From: Solirubrobacterales bacterium
Lineage (GTDB): Bacteria > Actinomycetota > Thermoleophilia > Solirubrobacterales > Solirubrobacteraceae
DNA: 36,503 nt
Assembly (NCBI GenBank): GCA_019244745.1
Contig: JAFASF010000134.1
Coordinates: 1-36,503 of the forward strand
Reading direction: 5' to 3'
The stretch's first letter is position 1. Every line of letters begins with the position of its first letter. The translations under genes were made by a program, and so were the position numbers. Below the pieces are notes generated by a model. That model had not been told where the DNA came from. It saw nothing but the letters and a program-made list of their open reading frames with translations, and made no database searches. Positions 8,905 to 17,034 of the stretch are shown here, piece after piece.

Positions 8905-9968
8905 CCACCGATCCCGTCAGGCTGGCCACCGACATGGACGAGGTCCGCGACGTCACGGTGATCGGCGCCGGCCCGGTCGGGATGTGCACCGCGTTCTGGG
9001 CGGGGATGCGCGAAGCCTCCTCGCGGATCATCGACTCCCTGCCCGAGCTCGGGGGGCAGCTCACCACGCTGTATCCCGAGAAGTGGGTCTTCGACGTGCC
9101 CGGACATCCACGCGTGCTGGCGAAGGACCTGGTCGAGATGCTCCGGGTGCAGGCGCTCGAGCAGTTCGACGTGCCGGTGCATCTGAACGTGACGGCCGAG
9201 ACGATCTCCTGGGAGGGCTCGGACGAGGACCGGGCGGTGGTGCTGCACACCGATCGCGGCGAGCTGCGATCGCGCACGGTGATCGTCGCCGGCGGCCACG
9301 GAGCGTTCGAGCCCAAGAAGCTGCCCGGATTCGACATGACGCCGTGGGAGGGCCGCGGCGCCTACTACATCGTCGGCGAGAAGTCCGTGTTCGAAGGCAA
9401 GCGCGTGATGATCGTCGGCGGTGGCGACTCCGCCTGCGACTGGGTGATCAACCTGCTCGACACCGCCAGCTCGCTCTCGCTCGTCCACCGGCGCGAGGGG
9501 TTCCGGGCGCACGAGGTCACGGTCGGGCAGGTACTCGAGGCGGCCGAGCGCGGAGACGTGGCCCTGCACGTGCCCTTCCAGATCAAAGAGGTCTACGGCG
9601 ACGGCAGCGTCGAGCGCGTGCGCCTGTTCCATTCCGAGGACGAGGCCCACGAGATCGAGGTCGAGGTCGACGCGATCCTCCTCCAGCTAGGGTTCAAGAC
9701 CGCGCTCGGACCACTGAAGGACTGGGGGTTCGAGGTCATCAAGGGCGCGATCGCGGTCGACCAGGTGATGAAGACATCGCTCGAGCGCGTGTGGGCGTGC
9801 GGGGACATCACCACGTTCGACGGCAAGCTCAAGCTGATCGCCACCGGCTTCGCCGAGTCCGCGATCGCCGTCGCCCAGGCCGTCCACGAGATCCGGCCGG
9901 AGGTCAAGATCCAACCGAAGTACTCGACCAATACCGGGGTCCCGGGGGCGGTTGCCGGGCAACCGTAA
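8901..9968 (+). CDS. Ferredoxin--NADP(+) reductase, TrxR-like type (NAD(P)/FAD-dependent oxidoreductase)
   Basis: VTVIGAGPVGMCTAFWAGMREASSRIIDSLPELGGQLTTLYPEKWVFDVPG, second GGGDSACDW dinucleotide motif, GDITTFDGKLKLIATGFAESAIAV. No CxxC thioredoxin-reductase motif. ATGA overlap with hemQ stop. Confidence 0.88.
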   Translation: MTTDPVRLATDMDEVRDVTVIGAGPVGMCTAFWAGMREASSRIIDSLPELGGQLTTLYPEKWVFDVPGHPRVLAKDLVEMLRVQALEQFDVPVHLNVTAETISWEGSDEDRAVVLHTDRGELRSRTVIVAGGHGAFEPKKLPGFDMTPWEGRGAYYIVGEKSVFEGKRVMIVGGGDSACDWVINLLDTASSLSLVHRREGFRAHEVTVGQVLEAAERGDVALHVPFQIKEVYGDGSVERVRLFHSEDEAHEIEVEVDAILLQLGFKTALGPLKDWGFEVIKGAIAVDQVMKTSLERVWACGDITTFDGKLKLIATGFAESAIAVAQAVHEIRPEVKIQPKYSTNTGVPGAVAGQP

Positions 9969-10626
9969 GCCGGCGCTTGATCGGGAGCGCTCGGGTCGGG
10001 AGTCCGAGGCAGCCGCGGTCAAGCATCTGCGCGCCGCCGACCCGGTGCTGCGGGCGCTGATCGACGAGGTCGGAGTCGACGGACTGGCCGACTGGCGGGT
10101 GCGACGACAGCCTGACCACTATGCGGCGCTGGTGCGCTCGATCGTCGGCCAGCAGCTTTCGACCAGGGCCGCCCGGGCGATCTTCGGGCGGTTGACCGAA
10201 AGGTTCGGCGGGCGGGCGCCGACGCCGGCGGAGGTCCTGGCCGATGATCCCGATGAGCTCCGGATCGCCGCCGGCCTGTCGCGGGCGAAGGTCACGTATC
10301 TGCGGTCGCTGGCCGAGCACGTGCTCGGCGGATCGCTCCAGCTCGACCGCCTCGATGAGCTGCCCGACGACGAAGTGGCGGCCGAGCTCGAGGCGATCCG
10401 CGGGTTGGGGCGCTGGAGCGCGGACATGTTCCTGATGTTCCAGCTCGGGCGGCCGGACGTGCTCGCGGTGGGCGATCTCGGGATCCGGCGGGCGGTGATG
10501 GTCCGCTACGGCCTGCCGGCGCTCCCCAGCCCCGCGCAGCTCGAGCCGATCGCCGAGCCGTGGCGGCCGTACCGGTCGCTGGCGTGCCGCTTTCTGTGGC
10601 GGTCGCTGGCGACGGCGCCGGTGTAG
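9952..10626 (+). CDS. DNA-3-methyladenine glycosylase II-like (HhH-GPD superfamily)
   Basis: HYAALVRSIVGQQLSTRAARAIFGRLTERFG...LEAIRGLGRWSADMFLMFQLGRPDVLAVGDLGIRRAV: HhH plus GPD with catalytic-type Asp. TTG start. Confidence 0.88.
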   Translation: MPGNRKPALDRERSGRESEAAAVKHLRAADPVLRALIDEVGVDGLADWRVRRQPDHYAALVRSIVGQQLSTRAARAIFGRLTERFGGRAPTPAEVLADDPDELRIAAGLSRAKVTYLRSLAEHVLGGSLQLDRLDELPDDEVAAELEAIRGLGRWSADMFLMFQLGRPDVLAVGDLGIRRAVMVRYGLPALPSPAQLEPIAEPWRPYRSLACRFLWRSLATAPV

Positions 10627-10677
10627 GGGCGGCGGGCGGGCGAGCGCCGCGGCGGCGCGGATGATCCCGCCGGCGCG

Positions 10678-10736
10678 CGCGCGTCAATCATGAGCGTGTG
10701 CGACGAGCGTGTGCGCGCGCCAATCATGGGCGTGGG
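10678..10736. repeat. Two imperfect 23-bp direct repeats with 36-bp period
   Basis: CGCGCGTCAATCATGAGCGTGTG (10678-10700) and CGCGCGCCAATCATGGGCGTGGG (10714-10736): 20/23 identical. Confidence 0.7.
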
Positions 10737-10823
10737 AAATAACTGTCGCTATGCGGTAGGTATCTCCCACGCTCCCTGGACCGTGGGAGATTTCTCGGAA
10801 ATAGCCCGAGGTATTTCCCGCGC
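10730..10823. repeat. Alternating inverted array of a ~14-bp motif (consensus about GCGTGGGARATACC)
   Basis: GCGTGGGAAATAAC (10730-10743, +), GGTATCTCCCACGC (10759-10772, -), CCGTGGGAGATTTC (10781-10794, +), GGTATTTCCCGCGC (10810-10823, -). Includes perfect ATCTCCCAC/GTGGGAGAT and GGAAATA/TATTTCC inverted repeats. Confidence 0.75.
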
Positions 10824-10894
10824 TCGCCGGCGCGAGCGAAAACCGGATCACGAAACGGGGCCCGAGAGCCGGACCGAAACGGCCGGCCGGCGCC

Positions 10895-11248
10895 TCAGAC
10901 CGCCGAGACCTCTTCCTCTTCGGCCACCCGGAACGACGACCCGCAGCCGCACGCCGCGATCACGTTCGGGTTGTCGACCTTGAAGCCGGCGCCTTGGAGG
11001 CCATCGACGAAGTCGATGACCGAGCCCTTGACGTACGGAAGGCTCGGCCGGTCCACGAGGAGGCGGATGCCCTTGTCCTCGAAGACGCTGTCACCGTCGC
11101 GCTGCTCGTCGAACGCGAGCGCGTACTGGAAACCAGAACAACCGCCGCCACGAACTCCTACTCTGAGCCCGGCGGTCTCGGCCACGGCCGCCTGCGCCGA
11201 CAGGAACTCGCGGACCTTCTCCGCACCCTTGTCAGTCAGAGTGATCAT
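10895..11248 (-). CDS. erpA: Iron-sulfur cluster assembly/insertion protein (HesB/IscA/ErpA family)
   Basis: MITLTDKGAEKVREFL...GLRVGVRGGGCSGFQYALAFDE...VDNPNVIAACGCGSSF: conserved CxnCGCGxSF cysteine pattern. Confidence 0.93.
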   Translation of the reverse strand: MITLTDKGAEKVREFLSAQAAVAETAGLRVGVRGGGCSGFQYALAFDEQRDGDSVFEDKGIRLLVDRPSLPYVKGSVIDFVDGLQGAGFKVDNPNVIAACGCGSSFRVAEEEEVSAV

Positions 11249-11291
11249 GCTTCATTCAGTATAGCCACGGGCCCTCGCTAACCTTGAGGAC

Positions 11292-11531
11292 ATGACGGCC
11301 GGCCCCGTGTCAGCCACCCCGGATGAGCTCAAGGCCCGGATCGAGGCCGAGATTCCGAACGCCCGCGCGGTGGTGACCGGAGACGGCCACCACTTCAACG
11401 CGATCGTATCCTCGCCGGCGTTCCGGGGCCTCTCCCGGATCGCCCAGCACCGGCTCGTCTACGAGGTGTTCGGAGACGAGGTGGGCGACCGCATCCACGC
11501 ACTGTCGATCCAGACGAAAGCCGACGATTGA
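11292..11531 (+). CDS. BolA family protein
   Basis: ELKARIEAEIPNARAVVTGDGHHFNAIVSSPAFRGLSRIAQHRLVYEVFGDEVGDRIHALSIQTK, a typical BolA/IbaG sequence. Confidence 0.92.
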   Translation: MTAGPVSATPDELKARIEAEIPNARAVVTGDGHHFNAIVSSPAFRGLSRIAQHRLVYEVFGDEVGDRIHALSIQTKADD

Positions 11532-11575
11532 GAGCAACTCGCGGGGCTGGGAGGCCCGGCGGAGGAGACGAACCA

Positions 11576-11977
11576 TTGAGCGATCAGAGCACCAACCCCC
11601 TGCGCGACGAGATCCAGAAGGCCATCTCCGAGAATCGCGTGATCCTGTTCATGAAGGGCACCCCGGAACAGCCGATGTGCGGCTTCTCGGCCCGGACGGT
11701 CGCGGTTCTGGAGTCGATGCGTCAGTCGTTCGCGGCGGTCGACGTCCTGCCCGACCCGCGGATCCGGCAGGAGCTGTCCGCGCTCTCGAACTGGCCCACG
11801 ATCCCCCAGCTGTTCATCGACGGCGAGCTCGTCGGCGGCTGCGACATCGTCACCGAGATGTACCAGTCGGGTGAGCTTCAGGAGGCGCTCGGCCTGGATG
11901 CCGGCGCACCGGGGGAGGCGGCGCCAGAGCCCGAGCCAGCCCCCCAGCAGCCGCTGTCGATCGAGAACCGCCTCTAG
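11576..11977 (+). CDS. Monothiol (CGFS) glutaredoxin, Grx4 family
   Basis: RVILFMKGTPEQPMCGFSARTVAVLE...NWPTIPQLFIDGELVGGCDIVTEMYQSGELQEAL. TTG start behind ggaggag RBS. Confidence 0.94.
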   Translation: MSDQSTNPLRDEIQKAISENRVILFMKGTPEQPMCGFSARTVAVLESMRQSFAAVDVLPDPRIRQELSALSNWPTIPQLFIDGELVGGCDIVTEMYQSGELQEALGLDAGAPGEAAPEPEPAPQQPLSIENRL

Positions 11978-13725
11978 AAGGTCCGGTGCCGACTGGCCGG
12001 CCGGCGCCGGCCCCCGGTGGCGCCGACCACGTCGAAGCGCAGCCTGATGGCCCCCGTGATCAGCAGCGCCGGGTCACGGTATGCCGGCCTCGGCCCGCCC
12101 CCGTTCCACCGGATCCGCAACCCGTCGTAGGTCGAGATAGCGGCGAACTCTGAACGCAGCGTCTGCATCGACGTCGGCGCCGGCGGGGGCGGCGCCGACG
12201 CGGATCCCCCGCCGAGCACCGCGACCAGGCTTCCGGTGACCGTCGACGTCGGGCTCATCGGCGGGGCCGGGGGCGGAGGACCTTGGAGCGTTCCCGTGAG
12301 CACGTGCCGGGAGCCCGCTGGTATGCGGAGCTTGAACGCGACGCCTTCAACCGCGCCACGGAACCTCCGCACGCGCAGGTGGACAGTGACGAGCTGGCCC
12401 GCCCGCACCCGACGGGGAGCTCGGACACCGACGATGGTCCCTTCGAGCAGGCCCCGGCGAGCGTCGATCCTGATCGAGACGTTCTCGACATGCAACGTCG
12501 CGAACTGGACCTGCTCGAGCAGACCGAACGCCGCCGCCAGATCCGTGGTCACCCCGGCGGCGAGCTCGGGCGGCCCCGGGGCGCTGTCCCCGGCCAATCC
12601 GGTTCCGACGTACCGGTTGCAGAACGCGAGGGGCTGGCGGCTCTCGCGGAGTCGCAGCGTGACGCACATGCGCCCCGACTCGTTGGCCGGCGGACCGTTG
12701 TAGATCTGGGCCGCGGCCTGACCCGCTGCCACGGGCGCGACCAGGTCGACGAGCGAGGTCCCCAAGGGCAGGCCAACATCGGTTTCGTCGGCCACCTCGG
12801 TCTCGAGCCGCAGGACGTTCCTCGTGTCGAGGTCGTTCGCGGTCACGTTCACCGGAACGAGCGGCGGCGGCTGGCCCACGACGCCGAGGACCCCGTTCGG
12901 CGTATCGCTGGTAAGGGTGCCTTCGGTGTGACCCGGCGCGGCGAATTTGTAACTCTGGCCGAGCGGATTCCCGATCACGGAATAGACGTACGCGTCCTGG
13001 AGCAGGAGCGCGCGCCGGCCGGCGCCGTCGAGCTCGTGCCCGAACGCGTACACGGTGCTCCCGTCGCGATACGTCACCGTTCCGACCGCGCCCATCGGTA
13101 TCGCGCCCACGGAGTAGCTCGCCGCGACGGACGCACCCGGAACCAGCGCTTGCACCGGGAAGCTCGTCGCCGAGCCCGCCGGCGCGGCGAGCACCACGCG
13201 CCCCACGCGCCGGCCGGCCGCCTGGAGCACGTTCAGCATCCCCGGCGAGAGCCCGCCGACGGTCAGGGGACCGAGCAGCGGCCTTACGCGCGCTGTGAAT
13301 CGCGGCGCCGACCGTGGTGCGTTCACGGGCTCGCCGAGCATCTGCTCGATCGGGGTCACCAGTGCGTCGTAGTTGCCGAAGTCGCCCACGCCCTCCGAGA
13401 TCGCGCCGGCATTGCGCATCGTGCCGAAAGCGTCCGGACAGTAGACCGGGGACCCGGAGAACCCCTGGGCGATTCCGGTCCCCGCGACCGCCGGCCCGGA
13501 CGCCCGGACGAGGATCCGGGCGCCTTCGCCGGGCTCTTGGACCACACCGATCACGCGGACGTCGAAACTCGAGAGCGCGGTGCCCTGGATGACGGTCTCC
13601 CCGGTGCAGTCCATCCCGGCCTGCACCTCGGACAGGGACATGATCGGGCCACCGTCCGCGAGCGCGCCCGTTGCCGGCAGCGCGAACGCCGCGGCCACGC
13701 ACAGGATCAAGGCTCGGAAATGCAT
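11974..13725 (-). CDS. Exported SpoIVB peptidase S55 domain-containing protein
   Basis: Signal peptide MHFRALILCVAAAFALPATGALA, then GGPIMSLSEVQAGMDCTGETVIQGTALSSFDVRVIGVV...GTGIAQGFSGSPVYCPDAFGTMRNAGAISEGVG, matching S55 with the SGSPV Ser motif. Confidence 0.82.
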   Translation of the reverse strand: MHFRALILCVAAAFALPATGALADGGPIMSLSEVQAGMDCTGETVIQGTALSSFDVRVIGVVQEPGEGARILVRASGPAVAGTGIAQGFSGSPVYCPDAFGTMRNAGAISEGVGDFGNYDALVTPIEQMLGEPVNAPRSAPRFTARVRPLLGPLTVGGLSPGMLNVLQAAGRRVGRVVLAAPAGSATSFPVQALVPGASVAASYSVGAIPMGAVGTVTYRDGSTVYAFGHELDGAGRRALLLQDAYVYSVIGNPLGQSYKFAAPGHTEGTLTSDTPNGVLGVVGQPPPLVPVNVTANDLDTRNVLRLETEVADETDVGLPLGTSLVDLVAPVAAGQAAAQIYNGPPANESGRMCVTLRLRESRQPLAFCNRYVGTGLAGDSAPGPPELAAGVTTDLAAAFGLLEQVQFATLHVENVSIRIDARRGLLEGTIVGVRAPRRVRAGQLVTVHLRVRRFRGAVEGVAFKLRIPAGSRHVLTGTLQGPPPPAPPMSPTSTVTGSLVAVLGGGSASAPPPPAPTSMQTLRSEFAAISTYDGLRIRWNGGGPRPAYRDPALLITGAIRLRFDVVGATGGRRRPASRHRTF

Positions 13726-13793
13726 CAGGCGTGGCTTCCAATCCGGCGGGGGCGCGCAAGCGTATCTCACGCTCCTGCGGATAGCATCATGAG

Positions 13794-14852
13794 ATGACCA
13801 GCACGGCGCGCCCGAGTGCCGGCACCCTCGCGCCGCCCACCAGCCCGGTTGTCGCGGTTCGATACGCCGACGGGGTGCTGTGGGCGATCGACCAGACCGA
13901 ACTGCCGTGGCGCGAGCGCGACCTGAAGCTGACCGACGCCGAGGAGGTGGCCGCGGCGATCAAACGCCTGGCGATCCGTGGGGCGCCGCTGATCGGGGTG
14001 GCCGCCGGCTACGGCGTGGCGCTCGAGCTCATGAGCGACCCACGTCCGGAGGCCCTCGATCGCGCGTGCGCGCTGCTCCGCGAGGCGAGGCCGACGGCGG
14101 TCAACCTCGCTCGGGCCGTGGACCGGGTTGCCGGCGCGGCGGCCGCCGCGCCATCGGGCGAGCGGGCCGACGCGGCGCTGCATGAGGCCCGTGCCATAGA
14201 AAACGAGGAGCTCGCGGCCAGCGATGCGATCGCTCGCCACGGCGCGGAGCTCCTTGCCCACGCGAGCCGGATCCTCACCCACTGCAACACGGGCGCGCTG
14301 GCTGCCCCGGGCCGCGGAACGGCGCTCGCGGTCATCGCCGAGCTCGCCGTGCGCGGCACGCTGAGCGAGGTGATCGCCACCGAGTCTCGCCCGCTGCTTC
14401 AGGGGACTCGCCTCACCGCCTACGAACTGTCCCGGCTCGCGATTGCGCACCAGCTGATCGTCGACTCGGCCGCCGCTGGCCTGATTGCCTCGGGCGCAGT
14501 CGACGCGGTGGTCGTCGGTTGCGACCGAGTGGCCGCGAACGGCGACGTCGCGAACAAGGTCGGCACGTACGGCCTGGCGCTGGCCGCAAGCGCAGCGGCG
14601 ATCCCGTTCGTGGTCGCCGGACCCACCTCCACGATCGACGAAGACTGCCCAAGCGGCGATGGGATCTCGATAGAGGAGCGCGACCCCGACGAAATCAGCT
14701 CCGTCGGCGGCCGGCGACTGGCGCCCCCCGGCACCCCGTGCCGCAATCCGGCGTTCGACGTGACGCCGGCAGCATTGGTGACTGCGCTCGTGACCGAGCG
14801 CGGCATCGCCCAACCGGTCACCACCGACTCGCTGCTGGCGCTGAAGCAGTGA
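13794..14852 (+). CDS. mtnA: S-methyl-5-thioribose-1-phosphate isomerase (MtnA family)
   Basis: IKRLAIRGAPLIGVAAGYGVAL, ILTHCNTGALA, VGCDRVAANGDVANKVGTYGLALAA, NPAFDVTPAALVTALVTERG: diagnostic MtnA motifs. Confidence 0.93.
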   Translation: MTSTARPSAGTLAPPTSPVVAVRYADGVLWAIDQTELPWRERDLKLTDAEEVAAAIKRLAIRGAPLIGVAAGYGVALELMSDPRPEALDRACALLREARPTAVNLARAVDRVAGAAAAAPSGERADAALHEARAIENEELAASDAIARHGAELLAHASRILTHCNTGALAAPGRGTALAVIAELAVRGTLSEVIATESRPLLQGTRLTAYELSRLAIAHQLIVDSAAAGLIASGAVDAVVVGCDRVAANGDVANKVGTYGLALAASAAAIPFVVAGPTSTIDEDCPSGDGISIEERDPDEISSVGGRRLAPPGTPCRNPAFDVTPAALVTALVTERGIAQPVTTDSLLALKQ

Positions 14853-15817
14853 GGGTCGCGCGTTCGTACGCCCCCGACGAGGTTCGCATCGAACACGCCG
14901 AGGACCCGGAGCCGGGGCCCGAGGAAGTCGTCTGCGACGTCCTCGCGTGCGGCGTGTGCGCCTCGGACGTCCTCGATTGGTACGTGGCGCGCAAGCTCCC
15001 AACGGTGCTGGGCCACGAGCTGGCGGGCATCGTGCACGCCGTCGGCCTGGGTGCCGACGGCGTGCAAATTGGCTCCCGGGTAGCGATACACCATCACGCG
15101 CCCTGCGGAGAGTGCCGGCGCTGCCGACGCGGTCACGAGACGCTGTGCGAGCGCTTCCGGGCAACCAACCTCCACCCCGGCGGCTTCGCCGAGCGCTTGC
15201 GGGTGCCGGCGGAGCTCGTCGGCGAGCTGCTGGAGCTCCCGGACGACATGGATGCCGTCGCGGCCACATTCGTCGAGCCGCTGGCGTGCGTGCTGCGCGC
15301 CGAGGATCGAGCGAGGCTACAACCCGGTGACAGCCTCCTGGTGGTCGGCGCCGGCGTCAACGGTCTGCTCGCCATCGCCTCCGCGCACGCCCGCTCGGTG
15401 GAGGCCGTGTGGGTGCGAGAGCCGAACCCGGACCGGATGGCCCGGGCTCAGGCTTTCGGGGCCGAGCGCCATGGCAACGAGCTGGTCGACGTTGCGATCG
15501 TCTGCACGCCGAAGCCCGACGCGATCGCGGATGCGGCCGCCGCGCTCGCCCCGGGCGGCACGCTCTGCCTGTACGCGCCGCCGGCTCCCGAGGCGCCTCC
15601 GGCGTTCGACGGCACCTCGTTGTTCATGCGGGAGCTGACGATCACCGCCAGCTACTCGGCGGGCCCGAACGACATGCGCCGCGCGCTCGAGCTGATCTCC
15701 TCCGGGCAGATCGATCCGCTTCCCCTGGTGACTCACCGCCTAGCGCTCGAGGAGACCGCGGCGGCACTCGCGCTCCAGCGCGGAGGTGGCGCGCTCAAGG
15801 TGGTGGTCGTGCCATGA
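14849..15817 (+). CDS. Zinc-dependent alcohol dehydrogenase (MDR family)
   Basis: CGVCASDVLDWYVARKLPTVLGHELAGIV, CGECRRCRRGHETLCERF structural-Zn loop, VVGAGVNGLLAI. GTG start overlaps mtnA stop (GTGA). Confidence 0.88.
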   Translation: MRVARSYAPDEVRIEHAEDPEPGPEEVVCDVLACGVCASDVLDWYVARKLPTVLGHELAGIVHAVGLGADGVQIGSRVAIHHHAPCGECRRCRRGHETLCERFRATNLHPGGFAERLRVPAELVGELLELPDDMDAVAATFVEPLACVLRAEDRARLQPGDSLLVVGAGVNGLLAIASAHARSVEAVWVREPNPDRMARAQAFGAERHGNELVDVAIVCTPKPDAIADAAAALAPGGTLCLYAPPAPEAPPAFDGTSLFMRELTITASYSAGPNDMRRALELISSGQIDPLPLVTHRLALEETAAALALQRGGGALKVVVVP

Positions 15818-16767
15818 GAGCCGCGCTCCTCTACGGCCCCGAGGACCTGCGCGTCGAGGACGTCGAGGAGCCCGAGGGGGAAGTGGTCGTGGAAGTGCAG
15901 GCAGCGACCACCTGCGGCACGGACGTGAAGATGTGGCGTCACGGACACCGGGCGCTGGCGCCCTACCCGTGCCGGTTCGGGCATGAGACCGCGGGCGTCC
16001 GGCTGGATACCGGGGACCGCGTGCTGGTCTCGGACTCGATCGCCTGCGGCGAGTGCGCCCCGTGCCGGGCGGGGCGACCCCAGATCTGTCGCGCGCCGAT
16101 CTGGGTCCTGGGGGGATTCGGCGAGCGGATCGCGGCACCCCCCGAAGCGCTTCACCCCATCCCGGACCACCTCTCGGCGGCCGCCGCGGCGATCGCCGAG
16201 CCTCTTGCGGCCGCGATCCATGCGATTGCCCGCGGCACCGACTCGAGCGACGTCGGGGTCATCGGAGGCGGACCGATGGGCCTGATGCTGGGTGCGTTGA
16301 TGGCCGCCGATGGCCGCTCGGTCGCGGTCTCCGACCCGCATCCCGAGCGCCGCACCCAGGCTACGCAACTCGGCGCCAGCGCCGTCGATGCCCAAAACCT
16401 CGGCCAGCACGACCTGGTGTTCGAAGCGGTCGGGCGACCCGAGGCGTGGCGCGCCGCGGTCAACGCCGCGGCACCCGGCGGCGTCGTCGTGTTTGTGGGC
16501 GGCTGCCCCAAGGGCGCGGAAGTCACGCTTCCGCCCGCGCCGATCCACTACGACGAGCTCGAGCTGCGCGGCACCTTCCATCACTCCCCCGCCGAGGTCG
16601 ATCGCGCGCTCGCGATTCTCGGAGCGGGCGGGATCGAGTGGCAGGTGCTGCTCGGCGAAACGATCTCGCTCGAGGAACTGCCGCTAGCGCTCGCGGCGCC
16701 GTCCGGTGGGCCGGCCAAGAAATGGGTGGTGGACCCCCGCACGAGGGCTACTGGTGCTGCCGTCTGA
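15814..16767 (+). CDS. Second zinc-dependent alcohol dehydrogenase (MDR family)
   Basis: TTCGTDVKMWRHGHRALAPYPCRFGHETAG, CGECAPCRAGRPQICR, VGVIGGGPMGLMLGAL. ATGA overlap with preceding gene. Confidence 0.88.
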   Translation: MRAALLYGPEDLRVEDVEEPEGEVVVEVQAATTCGTDVKMWRHGHRALAPYPCRFGHETAGVRLDTGDRVLVSDSIACGECAPCRAGRPQICRAPIWVLGGFGERIAAPPEALHPIPDHLSAAAAAIAEPLAAAIHAIARGTDSSDVGVIGGGPMGLMLGALMAADGRSVAVSDPHPERRTQATQLGASAVDAQNLGQHDLVFEAVGRPEAWRAAVNAAAPGGVVVFVGGCPKGAEVTLPPAPIHYDELELRGTFHHSPAEVDRALAILGAGGIEWQVLLGETISLEELPLALAAPSGGPAKKWVVDPRTRATGAAV

Positions 16768-16996
16768 AGTCGAGGTACTCCACGATGCGGCGCGAGTCGC
16801 AGATCGCCTCCCCGTCGATCACCAGGACGGGCACCCGCCGCTGGTCGGTCAGCGCCTCGACCTCGGGTCGCCGTGAGCGGCGTTGTGGGACCTTCACTTC
16901 CGCAAAGGCGATCCCTTCTCGGCTGAGCGCGCGCGCCACCTTACCGCACGGGCACAGCCAGTTCGTCGGGGTCGTGCAGCGGTACAGCGTGGCCAC
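16748..16996 (-). CDS. Stand-alone glutaredoxin-like / GST N-terminal domain protein
   Basis: VATLYRCTTPTNWLCPCGKVARALSREGIAFAEVKVPQRRSRRPEVEALTDQRRVPVLVIDGEAICDSRRIVEYLDFRRQ: thioredoxin fold with cis-Pro VPVL. GTG start. Confidence 0.75.
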   Translation of the reverse strand: MATLYRCTTPTNWLCPCGKVARALSREGIAFAEVKVPQRRSRRPEVEALTDQRRVPVLVIDGEAICDSRRIVEYLDFRRQHQ

Positions 16997-17034
16997 CGGC
17001 CAAGGACGATAGAGCGCCTGCGCACAGACGTCGC

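Noticed and set aside
10678-10823. CRISPR array
   Set aside because: Motifs alternate orientation, are only ~14-23 bp and have no regular unique spacers; no cas genes in the window.
10690-10983. 97-aa + ORF spanning the repeat array
   Set aside because: Low-complexity Arg/Pro/Thr peptide running antisense into erpA; no domain or RBS support.
12283-13797. 504-aa + ORF and 470-aa second-frame minus ORF over the S55 gene
   Set aside because: Shadow frames without recognisable domains; the S55 frame explains the region.
13767-15269. 500-aa minus-strand ORF over mtnA and the first dehydrogenase
   Set aside because: Arg-rich antisense frame; mtnA and dehydrogenase motifs are on the + strand.
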